Positions 52,836 to 61,282 of a DNA stretch of 64,000 bases are shown in pieces (within the stretch, counting starts at the first letter, position 1; every line of letters begins with the position of its first letter). The stretch is from Paraburkholderia sp. LEh10 (lineage in GTDB: Bacteria; Pseudomonadota; Gammaproteobacteria; Burkholderiales; Burkholderiaceae), in assembly GCF_017814945.1 (NCBI RefSeq), contig NZ_JAGIPX010000034.1, positions 1-64,000 on the forward strand, read 5' to 3'. The notes under the pieces were generated by a model. The model was not told where the DNA came from and searched no databases. It saw only the letters and a list, made by a program, of their open reading frames with translations. The position numbers and the translations under genes were made by a program.

Positions 52836-53428
52836 TGTTTGTTCAAAGGCGGGAAGGGATTCACAAGGTCGGCGGAGCGGACCCAGCCGGTTGTCACTCG
52901 CCCTGGACTTGAAGTATCGATTCGTGTGTCCGCAAACCGGACATAGGAAAACTGATCTTGCGTCCGGAGCACAATAACCCCGTCCCGTTTAGTTAGATAC
53001 CCTTTTCTCGCGAGGAACTTTCCGTTTCGGACATCGTGGAAATAAGTTTTACGAGCAATCAAGCGAATGCCGATAGCAGGGATTTTATTCTCCATAGTAA
53101 ATATTTCGCCCCCAACCTTGTTTTTCGGAAAGGAGGTAAATGCACCCAGCGCGTTTTCACAACCCGCCTGTCCTTCGTCTGTACGAATAATCCATGTCTC
53201 ATGCCCTCTAAAGAGTTCTCCAGCGATATCAAAAAATTGGTCGCGGTCGACGTATGTTAAGTCCGTTTCCCCGGGCGCAAACGTAAGTATTTTCACTTCC
53301 GAATATGGCGGCTCTGGCTGCCCCTCCATATGCGCCCCCTTTTGAACAAATAGGAAAGTGCACGATCTTTTCTTGTCCTGCGCATTGTAGTACCCCGTCA
53401 CGACGCCACTTGCATCAAAGGCAATCAA
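52832..53428 (-). CDS. Putative T6SS immunity-like exported protein, apparently frameshifted at its 5' end
   Basis: The open frame gives 198 residues with a TTG start (…AFDASGVVTGYYNAQDKKRS, ENALGAFTSFPKNKVGGE, GWVRSADLVNPFPP). The same frame continues upstream as PPCTNNVCNWFGNFFDRAEL, which looks like the true protein, but meets a stop before any ATG. A signal-peptide-like start (MINTGKSIAFFLQFLL, ATG at 53526, GGAG ahead) sits in a frame offset by one base. The simplest reading is one exported protein broken by a single-base indel within 53450-53510. Position between an effector tail and PAAR suggests an immunity protein; I recognise no domain. Confidence 0.6.
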   Translation of the reverse strand: MIAFDASGVVTGYYNAQDKKRSCTFLFVQKGAHMEGQPEPPYSEVKILTFAPGETDLTYVDRDQFFDIAGELFRGHETWIIRTDEGQAGCENALGAFTSFPKNKVGGEIFTMENKIPAIGIRLIARKTYFHDVRNGKFLARKGYLTKRDGVIVLRTQDQFSYVRFADTRIDTSSPGRVTTGWVRSADLVNPFPPLNKQ

Positions 53429-53509
53429 TTCAGCACGGTCAAAAAAATTGCCGAACCAGTTGCATACGTTGTTTGTACAAGGAGGAATTGCAAGAAGAAT
53501 GCAATTGAC

Positions 53510-53611
53510 TTACCTGTATTTATCATAGAAATCTCCAAGATTTTTTGCATAGTCCGGATTGCTATCCCGCCAGCCATTGCCGTTGTACGCCGCTGCAACT
53601 GCCTCCTGCCC
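53510..53611 (-). pseudogene. Muramidase-like effector C-terminal tail
   Basis: A third frame ends with QEAVAAAYNGNGWRDSNPDY then AKNLGDFYDKYR and a TAA at 53510. The YNG-x-x-W-x3-N-x2-YA-x2-L-x3-Y pattern is that of the C-terminus of N-acetylmuramidase-type peptidoglycan hydrolases, some of which are VgrG-linked type VI effectors. The catalytic part is absent. It abuts the VgrG fragment in another frame, so a deletion joined the two. Confidence 0.45.
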
Positions 53612-53613
53612 GG

Positions 53614-53853
53614 GATGTCAATCGAGATAGTGACGGGCGTACTGGTGATGCTGTCCAGTTCAAGCGTGGTGCGGTCCGGATATGACGGCAGCTCGATATC
53701 CGTCCTGCACAGCACGTCGTAGCGGCACGGCCTGCCGATCTTTTCACGTCCCGCCAGGCTGATGGGGACCAGCACGGGTCGGGTGTCTTCGCCCTCGGCC
53801 AGCATGTCGGTGTAGCGCGGCGTCCAGCGCGGCAGCGCGGGCCCGTCAATCAC
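53614..53853 (-). pseudogene. VgrG N-terminal fragment
   Basis: About 80 residues in one frame (…LPRWTPRYTDMLAEGEDTRP, then SLAGREKIGRPCRYDVLCRT, LELDSITSTPVTISIDI) resemble the first part of VgrG spike proteins, where LAGREKIGRPYRYDV-type text is common. The remaining ~700 residues are missing. GTG at 53853 is the only nearby start. Together with the effector tail, immunity-like gene and PAAR this forms a decayed vgrG cassette. Confidence 0.5.
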
Positions 53854-54178
53854 GTGCGCGCGGGCGCCTTTTAGACATTGGGGCTGTAGCGTGAATGGTT
53901 TTTCATTATGTGTCTCTCATGCCTGCTTCCATTGTTTATCAGTGATGCTAATGACCAGATGCCCGCTCGAACTCACACCGAGGCCATCGCGCACTAGACC
54001 GGAAAACCAGGCCATGCACGATCAGAAAAGTATGAAAACTGAAGCGGACGCGCAAAACAATGCTGCGGGCATAAAATGCGGCCCGTACGCGGCGGGCCTT
54101 CACGGCAGGGTCTTCGGCTTCGCAGCACAACGCGACGAGCGCACCGGCCATCCCCAGGAATTCAGCTAACCCCAACCA
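53854..54178. other. Noncoding flank of the decayed cassette
   Basis: Short frames exist on both strands but none has a ribosome site together with plausible protein sequence. The unusual composition continues from the cassette to about 54180. Confidence 0.4.
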
Positions 54179-54218
54179 AACCCGCGTTCATCGTTCTGAT
54201 GCCGCGGGTTTTGTGTTT
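54179..54218 (+). terminator. Hairpin with T-rich tail at the right edge of the scar
   Basis: Eight-bp stem AACCCGCG / CGCGGGTT, 16-base loop, then TTGTGTTTT. Confidence 0.6.
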
Positions 54219-54247
54219 TCCCGGCCTCGCAATCAAAAACACGTGAC

Positions 54248-54290
54248 CAAAAAACCAAAAGCCGGATCGCCCCACGGCCGACCCGGCTTT
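54248..54290 (-). terminator. Terminator of aroP
   Basis: On the minus strand stem AAAGCCGG / CCGGCTTT, loop of 17 bases, then TGGTTTTTTGG. Confidence 0.75.
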
Positions 54291-54343
54291 CACTTCATCA
54301 AACGCCCCTAACCTCGACGCGTCCAGATCCCGCCACAAACACC

Positions 54344-55732
54344 TCAGCGACCGCCCGCAACTCCCGCCAACTGATGCGCAGCCGCGCGCCGGCGCTTCAC
54401 CACGTAGCCCGCCCACATCACGACAAGCCACACGGGCACGAGCAGCACTGACACGTTGAGTCCTGGCGTCATCGCGAGAATCACAAGAATCATGGCCATG
54501 AATGCAAGACAGATCCAGTTGCCGACCGGAAACCACAGCGACTTGAACACAAGCTTCTCACCCTGCGCGACCATCGCGCGGCGGGACTTCAGATGCGTCA
54601 GGCTGATCAACGCCCAGTTCAGCACCAATGCGGCAACGACGAGGGCCATCAGCACATCGAGCGCCTTTGACGGAACCAGATAATTGATGATCACGCAAGC
54701 AAACGTCGCAATCGCCGACAAGCCGATCGCCACATACGGCACGCCGCGCCCGTCCACCTTCAACAACGCACGCGGCGCATTGCCCTGCTCCGCGAGACCG
54801 TACAGCATGCGACTGTTCGCATAGACGCCGCTGTTGTACACGGACAGCGCCGCCGTCAACACGACCACATTGAGAACGTTCGCAGTCACGCCTGCGCCGA
54901 TCTGCGAGAAGATCATCACGAACGGGCTGCCGCCTTCCGCGACCTGATTCCACGGATACAGCGACAGCAGCACGACCAGCGAGCAGATGTAGAAAATCAG
55001 AATCCGGTAGATCACCTGATTCACGGCTTTAGGAATGCTCTTCTGCGGCTCGTCGGCTTCGGCGGCCGTAATGCCAATCAGCTCAAGTCCGCCGAACGAG
55101 AACATGATCACGGCGAGCATCATGAAGAGGCCGTGGAAGCCATGCGGGAAAAAGCCGCCGTTGCTCCACAGGTTCGAAACCGACGCCTGCGGTCCGCCGC
55201 TGCCGCTCAGCAGCAGATAACCGCCGAACACGATCATGCCGATCACGGCCACGACCTTGACGATCGCAAACCAGAACTCCGTCTCGCCGTATGCCTTCAC
55301 GTTCGCCAGATTGATCGCATTGATGACGGCGAAGCAGACGAGCGCCGACACCCACGCCGGCACGCCGGGCCACCAGAAGTGCACGTAAGTGCCGACGGCC
55401 GTCAGCTCGGCCATGCTCACGAGCACGTACAGCACCCAGTAATTCCAGCCGGAGAGGAAGCCGGGGAAGTCGCCCCAGTACTTGTATGCGAAGTGGCTGA
55501 ACGAACCGGCGACCGGTTCCTGCGCAACCATTTCGCCTAGCTGGCGCATGATCAGAAACGCGATGAAACCGCCGATCGCGTACCCGAGAATCATCGACGG
55601 CCCGGCCGCCTTCAACACGCCCGCCGAGCCCAGAAAAAGGCCCGTGCCGATTGCGCCGCCCAGCGCGATCAGCTGGATATGCCGGTTCTTCAGCCCGCGC
55701 TTGAGGCCGTCATGCTGCTGTCCGTTGTCCAA
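54344..55732 (-). CDS. aroP: Aromatic amino acid:H+ symporter
   Basis: 462 residues, 12 membrane helices, APC superfamily. The N-terminus GLKRGLKNRHIQLIALGGAI and stretches such as PVAGSFSHFAYKYWG, GWNYWVLYVLVSMAELTAVG and NSRMLYGLAEQGNAP match E. coli AroP nearly residue for residue. It imports Phe, Tyr and Trp across the inner membrane. It stands alone with its own terminator. Confidence 0.9.
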   Translation of the reverse strand: MDNGQQHDGLKRGLKNRHIQLIALGGAIGTGLFLGSAGVLKAAGPSMILGYAIGGFIAFLIMRQLGEMVAQEPVAGSFSHFAYKYWGDFPGFLSGWNYWVLYVLVSMAELTAVGTYVHFWWPGVPAWVSALVCFAVINAINLANVKAYGETEFWFAIVKVVAVIGMIVFGGYLLLSGSGGPQASVSNLWSNGGFFPHGFHGLFMMLAVIMFSFGGLELIGITAAEADEPQKSIPKAVNQVIYRILIFYICSLVVLLSLYPWNQVAEGGSPFVMIFSQIGAGVTANVLNVVVLTAALSVYNSGVYANSRMLYGLAEQGNAPRALLKVDGRGVPYVAIGLSAIATFACVIINYLVPSKALDVLMALVVAALVLNWALISLTHLKSRRAMVAQGEKLVFKSLWFPVGNWICLAFMAMILVILAMTPGLNVSVLLVPVWLVVMWAGYVVKRRRAAAHQLAGVAGGR

Positions 55733-56008
55733 AATGTCTCACTCCACTACGTTGAATCAGGCACTGCGCGGGCGGAAACCGCCCGGAAAAACCGCAAATT
55801 GTACCTTCTGACGCAGTGCTCACATACTGGGCAGACAAGGTGCCGTCGCCTTGACGCCTGCCGCGTCGACATCCGCACCGTCGCGACCGATTTCCACGCT
55901 CGCGCCAAAAGGTTGAGCAACGTGTCCGAAATGTTCTTTCGATAGCGGTTGTCACCCCGGCTTGCGTTCGGTATGTTCGCAGAATCCCGTCCTGCCGATG
56001 GAGTCGTC

Positions 56009-56944
56009 ATGTCGCCGAAACATCTGCTTTATGCCGTTGTCCTTGGTGCCTGCTTCGCCTGCGGCGCATATGCGCAAACGGGACAACCGGCGCCGCAACC
56101 CACGCCGTCCGCAGCGCCTTCGCCTGACGCGCCGGCGCCCGATATGCAAGCGGCACCCGCCGCCGAAGAGCCCGCGCCTGCCCCGGCGCCCGCCCCAGCC
56201 CCCGCTCCCGAACCCCGTCCCACCGCCGCCGTTCCGCCGAGCGGCCCCGTGCGGAACATCGTGCTCGTGCACGGCGCGTTCGTCGACGGCTCGAGCTGGA
56301 ACGGCGTGATTGCCCGGCTGCAGCAGAAGGGCTATCACGTCGCCTCGGTGCAGATTCCGCTGACCTCGCTCGCCGACGACGTCGCCGCGACCAAACGGGT
56401 GCTCGCTCAACTATCTGGCCCGACCGTGCTGGTCGGCCATTCGTGGGGCGGCGTCGTGATCACGGAAGCGGGTTCGGGTGCGGACGCGTCGAAAGTGATC
56501 GGCCTCGTCTACGTCGCTGCCATTGCGCCCGACGTCGGCGAAACATCCGTCGATATTCTCAAGCGCGGCCCGCAAATGCCCGCCGGCTCCAGCATGATCA
56601 AGGACAGCACCGGCTTCCTCTGGCTCGACCCAGCGAAGTACCACAGCGACTTCGCCGCCGACGTGCCCGAAAGCCTGACGCGCGTGCTCGTCGCCGCGCA
56701 GCAGCCGATCACGAGCAAGGCGTTCGAGGAACGCGTGACGCAAGCCGCGTGGCGATACAAGCCGTCGTGGTACATCGTGACGTCGCGGGATCGCGCGGTG
56801 TCGCCGGAAATCCAGCGCTGGATGGCGCACCGGATCGGCGCGACCATCGTCGAGACGCCGTCGAGTCATCTGGTGCCCGTCTCGCATGCAGGCGCAACGG
56901 CCGATGCGATCGCGCGGGCCGCGAAGGAGTTCGGCAAGGAGTGA
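56009..56944 (+). CDS. Exported alpha/beta hydrolase with Ala-Pro repeat linker
   Basis: 311 residues from MSPKHLLYAVVLGACFACGA. A signal peptide ends AYAQ. A ~55-residue Pro/Ala linker with (PA)n (residues 22-78) leads to an alpha/beta hydrolase: HGAFVDGSSWNGVI (oxyanion side), nucleophile S145 in GHSWGG, and a C-terminal SSHLVPVSHA holding the His. It resembles the EstC/pyrethroid-hydrolase and plant hydroxynitrile-lyase-like esterases. The substrate is unknown. It is convergent with the MFS gene, 27 bp apart. Confidence 0.87.
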   Translation: MSPKHLLYAVVLGACFACGAYAQTGQPAPQPTPSAAPSPDAPAPDMQAAPAAEEPAPAPAPAPAPAPEPRPTAAVPPSGPVRNIVLVHGAFVDGSSWNGVIARLQQKGYHVASVQIPLTSLADDVAATKRVLAQLSGPTVLVGHSWGGVVITEAGSGADASKVIGLVYVAAIAPDVGETSVDILKRGPQMPAGSSMIKDSTGFLWLDPAKYHSDFAADVPESLTRVLVAAQQPITSKAFEERVTQAAWRYKPSWYIVTSRDRAVSPEIQRWMAHRIGATIVETPSSHLVPVSHAGATADAIARAAKEFGKE

Positions 56945-56971
56945 CGGATGCGCCGCGCGGTCCCGGCGGCG

Positions 56972-58225
56972 CTATGGCGTCATTGCCGCGATGCCTTCGG
57001 GAATCCGCGCAAGCCTCGCCGCCGGCGACATCACGATGATCGACGCCTGCACGGCGAAGCCGAGCGCCGCCGCGACGAGACATGCGTCCATCCCGAGATG
57101 CGCGCTGATCGCCGCGCCCAGCAGCGCGCCGAGCGGCCGCGCGCCGTACGTCGCCGTGCTGTTGAGGGCCGACACACGGCCCATCATGCTGGCGGGCGTG
57201 ATCGCCTGACGCAGCGTCGTCGAGCCGACCGTCCACAGGATCGGGCCCGCGCCCAGCAGGAAGAAGCTCGCTGCCGCGAGCCAGAACGACGGCACGGCGA
57301 GCGTGGCGACCATCGCGAGCGAAGCGGCCAATCCGCAAAACGGCCCGACCATCAGCGTGCGCCCGAACCTCACGCGCCGCGCGACGGACGGTGCCGCGAT
57401 CGCGCCGCATACCATGCCGACGCCGTACGCGCCGAGCGTCACGCCGACGGCCGACGCGCTCAGGCCCAGCCGATGCACCGCGTACGGCACGTACACCGCC
57501 TGCAGCGTGAAAAAGCCGATGTTGAAGAAGACAGCCGTCGCGAGCATCGGCCGAAGGAGCGCATCGCCGATCACGAAGCGCGCGCCTTCGCGCAGCTCGG
57601 ACATGAAGTGCCGCGCGGCATGGCAAGCGCGCGGCGGCTCGCGCAAACCGGCCAGCAACGCGGCAGCGCACGCCGACAGCGCCGCTGCGCACCCATAGGC
57701 CCAGCCCGCGCCGATCCAGCCCACCAGCAGCCCACCCAACGCCGGCCCCGCCGAATACGCGACGCTGCGCGCCAGCTCGATGCGCCCGTTCGCGGCGGCG
57801 AGCGCATCGCGCGAAACGAGGGCGGGCACGAGCGCGGGCGCGGCGACGCTGTACGCGACCGTGCCCGTCGCGCCGAGAGAACCGAGGATCGCGAGCAACG
57901 GCAGCGTCAGCGCATGTGACAGCATGAGCAGCAGCACGGCTGCCATCGCGAGCGCGCGCACGCTCTCCGAGGCGGCCATCAGCACGCGGCGCGACCGGCG
58001 ATCCGCGTAGACGCCGAGCGGGATCGACAGCAACAGGAACGGCAGCGTCTGCGCCGTTTGCAGCAGCCCGGTATCGCGCGCGGTAGCGCCGAGCGTGAAA
58101 ACGGCCACCAATGGCGCGGCGGCGAGACTGATCTGCTCGGCGGACTGCGCGATCAGGTTGGACCAGGCAAGCTGCCGGAACGACGCCGGCAGCCGGGCGG
58201 CAGAATGGGGAAGGCGAAAGCGCAT
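56972..58225 (-). CDS. MFS transporter
   Basis: 417 residues, 12 membrane segments, beginning MRFRLPHSAARLPASFRQLA. MFS motif A-like loop GVYADRRSRRVLMAAS at residues ~71-86, and GAYGVGMVCGAIAAPSVARR in the second half. It resembles the enterobactin-exporter/DHA3-like group (EntS-type). Substrate not predictable. It lies downstream of the MocR gene on the same strand, 140 bp apart, so it might be under the same control. Confidence 0.87.
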   Translation of the reverse strand: MRFRLPHSAARLPASFRQLAWSNLIAQSAEQISLAAAPLVAVFTLGATARDTGLLQTAQTLPFLLLSIPLGVYADRRSRRVLMAASESVRALAMAAVLLLMLSHALTLPLLAILGSLGATGTVAYSVAAPALVPALVSRDALAAANGRIELARSVAYSAGPALGGLLVGWIGAGWAYGCAAALSACAAALLAGLREPPRACHAARHFMSELREGARFVIGDALLRPMLATAVFFNIGFFTLQAVYVPYAVHRLGLSASAVGVTLGAYGVGMVCGAIAAPSVARRVRFGRTLMVGPFCGLAASLAMVATLAVPSFWLAAASFFLLGAGPILWTVGSTTLRQAITPASMMGRVSALNSTATYGARPLGALLGAAISAHLGMDACLVAAALGFAVQASIIVMSPAARLARIPEGIAAMTP

Positions 58226-58365
58226 CGGAGGCTCCGCGACACGATATCGAAGAACTCATCGTCACGGTTTCGTCCCGCCCGCGCGCTCCGCTTCTTGCCG
58301 CGTGATTCCCGTCGAAGACCGCGCGTCGCACGGCCCCTCAAGACGCAACGCTCAAGCCTCCAGAC

Positions 58366-59796
58366 TCAAGGCGCGTACGACGACGCCATCCCGCTTTCCA
58401 GCCCGTGATCGAGCGTCGTGCGGATTAGCGCGAGGCCGCGTGCGAGCGCATCGAGCGATGCCGCGCCGCTCATGCAGATACGAATCGCATGCGGCGCGGC
58501 GTTGCGGCCGATCACGAAGCTGTCGGCCGTCTTGACGAGCACGCCCTCCTGGCGCAGCGCCGCTGCGAACTCGGCCGCGCGCCACGGCTCGGGCAGCGGC
58601 AGCCACAGATGCGAGCTGGTCGGCGCGCGGCGATATGCGACGTCCGCGAGCGCGCCGTCCGCGATCTCGTGCTCGGCGTCGATCCGCGCACGCTGCAACG
58701 CGTTGAGACGATCCATCTCGCCGCTCTCGATCCAGCGCGACACGATCTCGGCCATCAGCGGCGCCGTCATCCAGCAGTCGCTGCGGATCACGGCGGCGAT
58801 CTTCGAGCACCAGGCGCTCGGCGCCTGCAGATAGCCGACCCGCAACCCCGGCGCAACCGACTTCGACAGCCCCGCGATCAGGAACGCCTGCTCCGGGATC
58901 CGCACCGCGAGCGGTTGGGGCGGCGCTTCGAGCAGCATCGCGGGCACGATGTCCTCGATCAGCAGCACGCCATGCCGCTGCAGGATGTCGGCGACGGCGT
59001 CTCGCCGTTGCGCGGACATGGTCGCCGTCGTCGGATTGTGGATGGTCGGCACGCAGAAGATCGCGCGCGGATGCAGCGACTTGCACGCAAGCTCCAGCGC
59101 GGCGGGCACGAGCCCTTCCTGATCGATCTCGACGCCGACGAGATGCAGCCGCAGTTGCCTCGCGAGCGCAATGATGCCGGGATAGCTCACCACCTCGGCG
59201 AGCACCGTGTCGCCCGGACGCGTGACGGCCCGCAGCACCGATGCGAGGGCATGCTGCGCGCCCTGCGTGACGAGCACGCGCGCGGCGCTCGCCGGACTGC
59301 CCGCGCGGCCGAGCCACGCGGCGCCCGCGAGGCGATGGCGCATCGAGCCCGCCTCCGGCGCGTATTGCAGCAGTTCGGCCGTGAGGCGCTGGTCGGTGGC
59401 AATGTCGGCGAGCGTGACGGACAGCGCGGCCGCTTCTTCCGTCGATTGCGGCACGTTCTGGCCGAGATCGATCAGCGGCGGCGAGCTCGCCGCGCCGGGC
59501 CGCAGCGCCGCATAGCCGTTGGCGGCGGGCGGCATCTCGCGGGAACGCGCCTGCGCGACATAGGTGCCGTCGCCGACCCGCGCATTCGCGAGCCCCTGGC
59601 GCTCCAGTTCGGCATACGCACGGCTGATGGTGCCCGTCGTCACATGCAGCTCGCTTGCGAGCGACCGGTGCGGCGGCAGCTTCTCGCCGGCGGGCAGTTG
59701 CCCATTTAGGATGGCCTGCGCGAACGCGCGCGCAATGACCTGATATTTCGGTTCGCTGCCCGCCTCGATCCTTGGCAGCCAGGCATTCATCGCCAT
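58366..59796 (-). CDS. MocR-family (GntR-HTH / aminotransferase-like) regulator
   Basis: 476 residues from MAMNAWLPRIEAGSEPKYQV. N-terminal GntR winged helix (about 18-85: LPPHRSLASELHVTTGTISR, AYAELERQGLANAR). From ~120 a fold-type I aminotransferase domain continues with NPTTAT and the PLP lysine in AGLSKSVAPGLRVGYL. MocR proteins use PLP as ligand to sense amino acids, GABA or taurine. It is divergent from the enolase-superfamily gene and probably controls that operon. Confidence 0.92.
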   Translation of the reverse strand: MAMNAWLPRIEAGSEPKYQVIARAFAQAILNGQLPAGEKLPPHRSLASELHVTTGTISRAYAELERQGLANARVGDGTYVAQARSREMPPAANGYAALRPGAASSPPLIDLGQNVPQSTEEAAALSVTLADIATDQRLTAELLQYAPEAGSMRHRLAGAAWLGRAGSPASAARVLVTQGAQHALASVLRAVTRPGDTVLAEVVSYPGIIALARQLRLHLVGVEIDQEGLVPAALELACKSLHPRAIFCVPTIHNPTTATMSAQRRDAVADILQRHGVLLIEDIVPAMLLEAPPQPLAVRIPEQAFLIAGLSKSVAPGLRVGYLQAPSAWCSKIAAVIRSDCWMTAPLMAEIVSRWIESGEMDRLNALQRARIDAEHEIADGALADVAYRRAPTSSHLWLPLPEPWRAAEFAAALRQEGVLVKTADSFVIGRNAAPHAIRICMSGAASLDALARGLALIRTTLDHGLESGMASSYAP

Positions 59797-59830
59797 GATG
59801 CGACGGTCTCCGGAAGTCGGTTGGGTTGTG

Positions 59831-59961
59831 TCATTCGGATGATACGCACTGCATATCCTGAAATTGGATGCAGTCATTTACTTTTATTGAAGCGATTGAG
59901 TTGCCCGCACGGGCTTCATAGCATGGCGTCATTCTCAGATCATTCGGTACGCATTGCACAT
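59831..59961. promoter_or_regulatory. Direct repeats in the MocR divergent region, candidate operators
   Basis: TCATTCGG followed by TACGCA-Y-TGCA-Y-AT occurs twice in the same orientation: 59831-59856 (with a 4-base insert) and 59940-59961. The first overlaps an inverted repeat, ACTGCAT (59848-59854) / ATGCAGT (59868-59874). MocR regulators typically bind paired direct repeats between their own gene and the target gene. Confidence 0.5.
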
Positions 59962-60037
59962 GCGACGCATGCGGCATCTGCAATATGAGACGGCGGTATG
60001 GCGCGCCAAAGCGCCGACCTACAGGAGGAGACGCCTG

Positions 60038-61201
60038 ATGGATCGTGAAGCAAGTCCCGCCGTACAGACGGCCCGGATCACCCGCATCGACGTGACGCAC
60101 CACCAGCTGGTGCTCGACCCGCCCTTTCCCGCGTCGTGGGATAGCCAGCCCCGCCGCAAATTTCCCGCGACGATCGTGCGCGTGCACGACGACGCCGGCC
60201 GGGTCGGCTTCGGTTCGGGCGACGCGATGTATGGCTTCGCGGACTACCAGCATCTTTTCATCGGCACTGATCCCCTCGATCTCGCGCGCCATAGCGCCGT
60301 GCTCGACAACATCGGCTTTCATGCCGGCCGCCCGTGGCCGCTCGACATCGCGCTGTGGGATCTCGCCGGCAAGATCCGTGGCGAGCCGTGCTGGCGGATG
60401 GCGGGCGGGCGCAACGGGCGGATTCGCGCGTATGCGTCGAGCGGCGTGCACCGCCGCCCCGACGAGATGGCGCGCATGGCGCTGCATGTCGCCGAGCGTG
60501 GCTTTCCGGCGCTGAAGGTCCGCTTCGGCCGTCCGCAGCTAAAAGACGATTTCGCGGTGCTCGCCGCTGTGCGCGAAGCTGTCGGCAGCCGGCTCGAACT
60601 GATGGTCGATTGCAATCAGGGCTGGCGCATGCCGTGGGACACGGCCGCGCCGTGGACCTTCGACGCAGCGCTCGCCGTCGCGCGCGAACTGGAAAAGCAC
60701 GACGTCTATTGGATGGAAGAGCCGCTGCACCGAGGCGACTACGATGGCATGGCGCGGCTGCGCAAAGCCGTGTCGCCCGCGCTGCGCATTGCCGGCGGCG
60801 AGATGACGCGCGAGCGCTACGAGTTCGACCAGTTGCTCGCGCACGGCTGCCTCGACGTGTTCCAGCCGGACGTCGTGTGCTCGCTCGGCATGGAAGGCCT
60901 GCGCAAGCTCGTGCAGGCCGTCGAGGCGCGCGGCAAGGTCTTCACGCCGCACACGTGGGGCAACGGCATCGGGCTCGCCGCGAACCTGCATCTGACAGCG
61001 GGTGCCGCGAATGCGCCGTTCATCGAGTTCCCGTACGACCCGCCCGAGTGGTCGATCGAGCGCCGCGACTTCATGCTGAGAAACCCGATCGATATCGACA
61101 GCGAAGGCTGGATCACACTGTCCGACGCGCCGGGCCTCGGCCTGTCCATCGACGAAGACATCCTCGCCGCGACGCTCAGCGCGCGCAGCACGTACGGTTG
61201 A
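60038..61201 (+). CDS. Enolase-superfamily (mandelate racemase/dehydratase type) enzyme
   Basis: 387 residues from MDREASPAVQTARITRIDVT, with AGGAGG before the ATG. An N-terminal capping domain is followed by a TIM barrel with metal ligands D191 (MVDCNQGW), E227/E228 (MEEPL) and E255 (GGEM). The acid/base elements are K160-V-R162 (a K-x-R variant of K-x-K) and H305 in FTPHTWGNGIG. This fits the mandelate-racemase subgroup: abstraction of an alpha-proton from a carboxylate, then racemisation or dehydration. The operon continues with a betaine-type importer, hinting at a betaine or amino-acid-derived substrate. Confidence 0.85.
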   Translation: MDREASPAVQTARITRIDVTHHQLVLDPPFPASWDSQPRRKFPATIVRVHDDAGRVGFGSGDAMYGFADYQHLFIGTDPLDLARHSAVLDNIGFHAGRPWPLDIALWDLAGKIRGEPCWRMAGGRNGRIRAYASSGVHRRPDEMARMALHVAERGFPALKVRFGRPQLKDDFAVLAAVREAVGSRLELMVDCNQGWRMPWDTAAPWTFDAALAVARELEKHDVYWMEEPLHRGDYDGMARLRKAVSPALRIAGGEMTRERYEFDQLLAHGCLDVFQPDVVCSLGMEGLRKLVQAVEARGKVFTPHTWGNGIGLAANLHLTAGAANAPFIEFPYDPPEWSIERRDFMLRNPIDIDSEGWITLSDAPGLGLSIDEDILAATLSARSTYG

Positions 61202-61282
61202 CGACGCCGGCACCGCATTGCCTCTCAAGGCGCCCTGCAACAGCGCCCCACGCTAAACAACCAATCACAAATGGAGACAACC

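Noticed and set aside
53948..54175. 75-codon minus-strand frame and short plus-strand frames at the right edge of the island scar
   Set aside because: No ribosome site, no recognisable domain, and opposing frames overlap each other.
52056..54343. A direct repeat of the tRNA-Leu 3' end marking the far attachment site
   Set aside because: I looked for a second copy of the TTCGAGTCCGGCCCTGGGC-type sequence to the right and saw none, so the right boundary of the scar is set only by composition and gene order.
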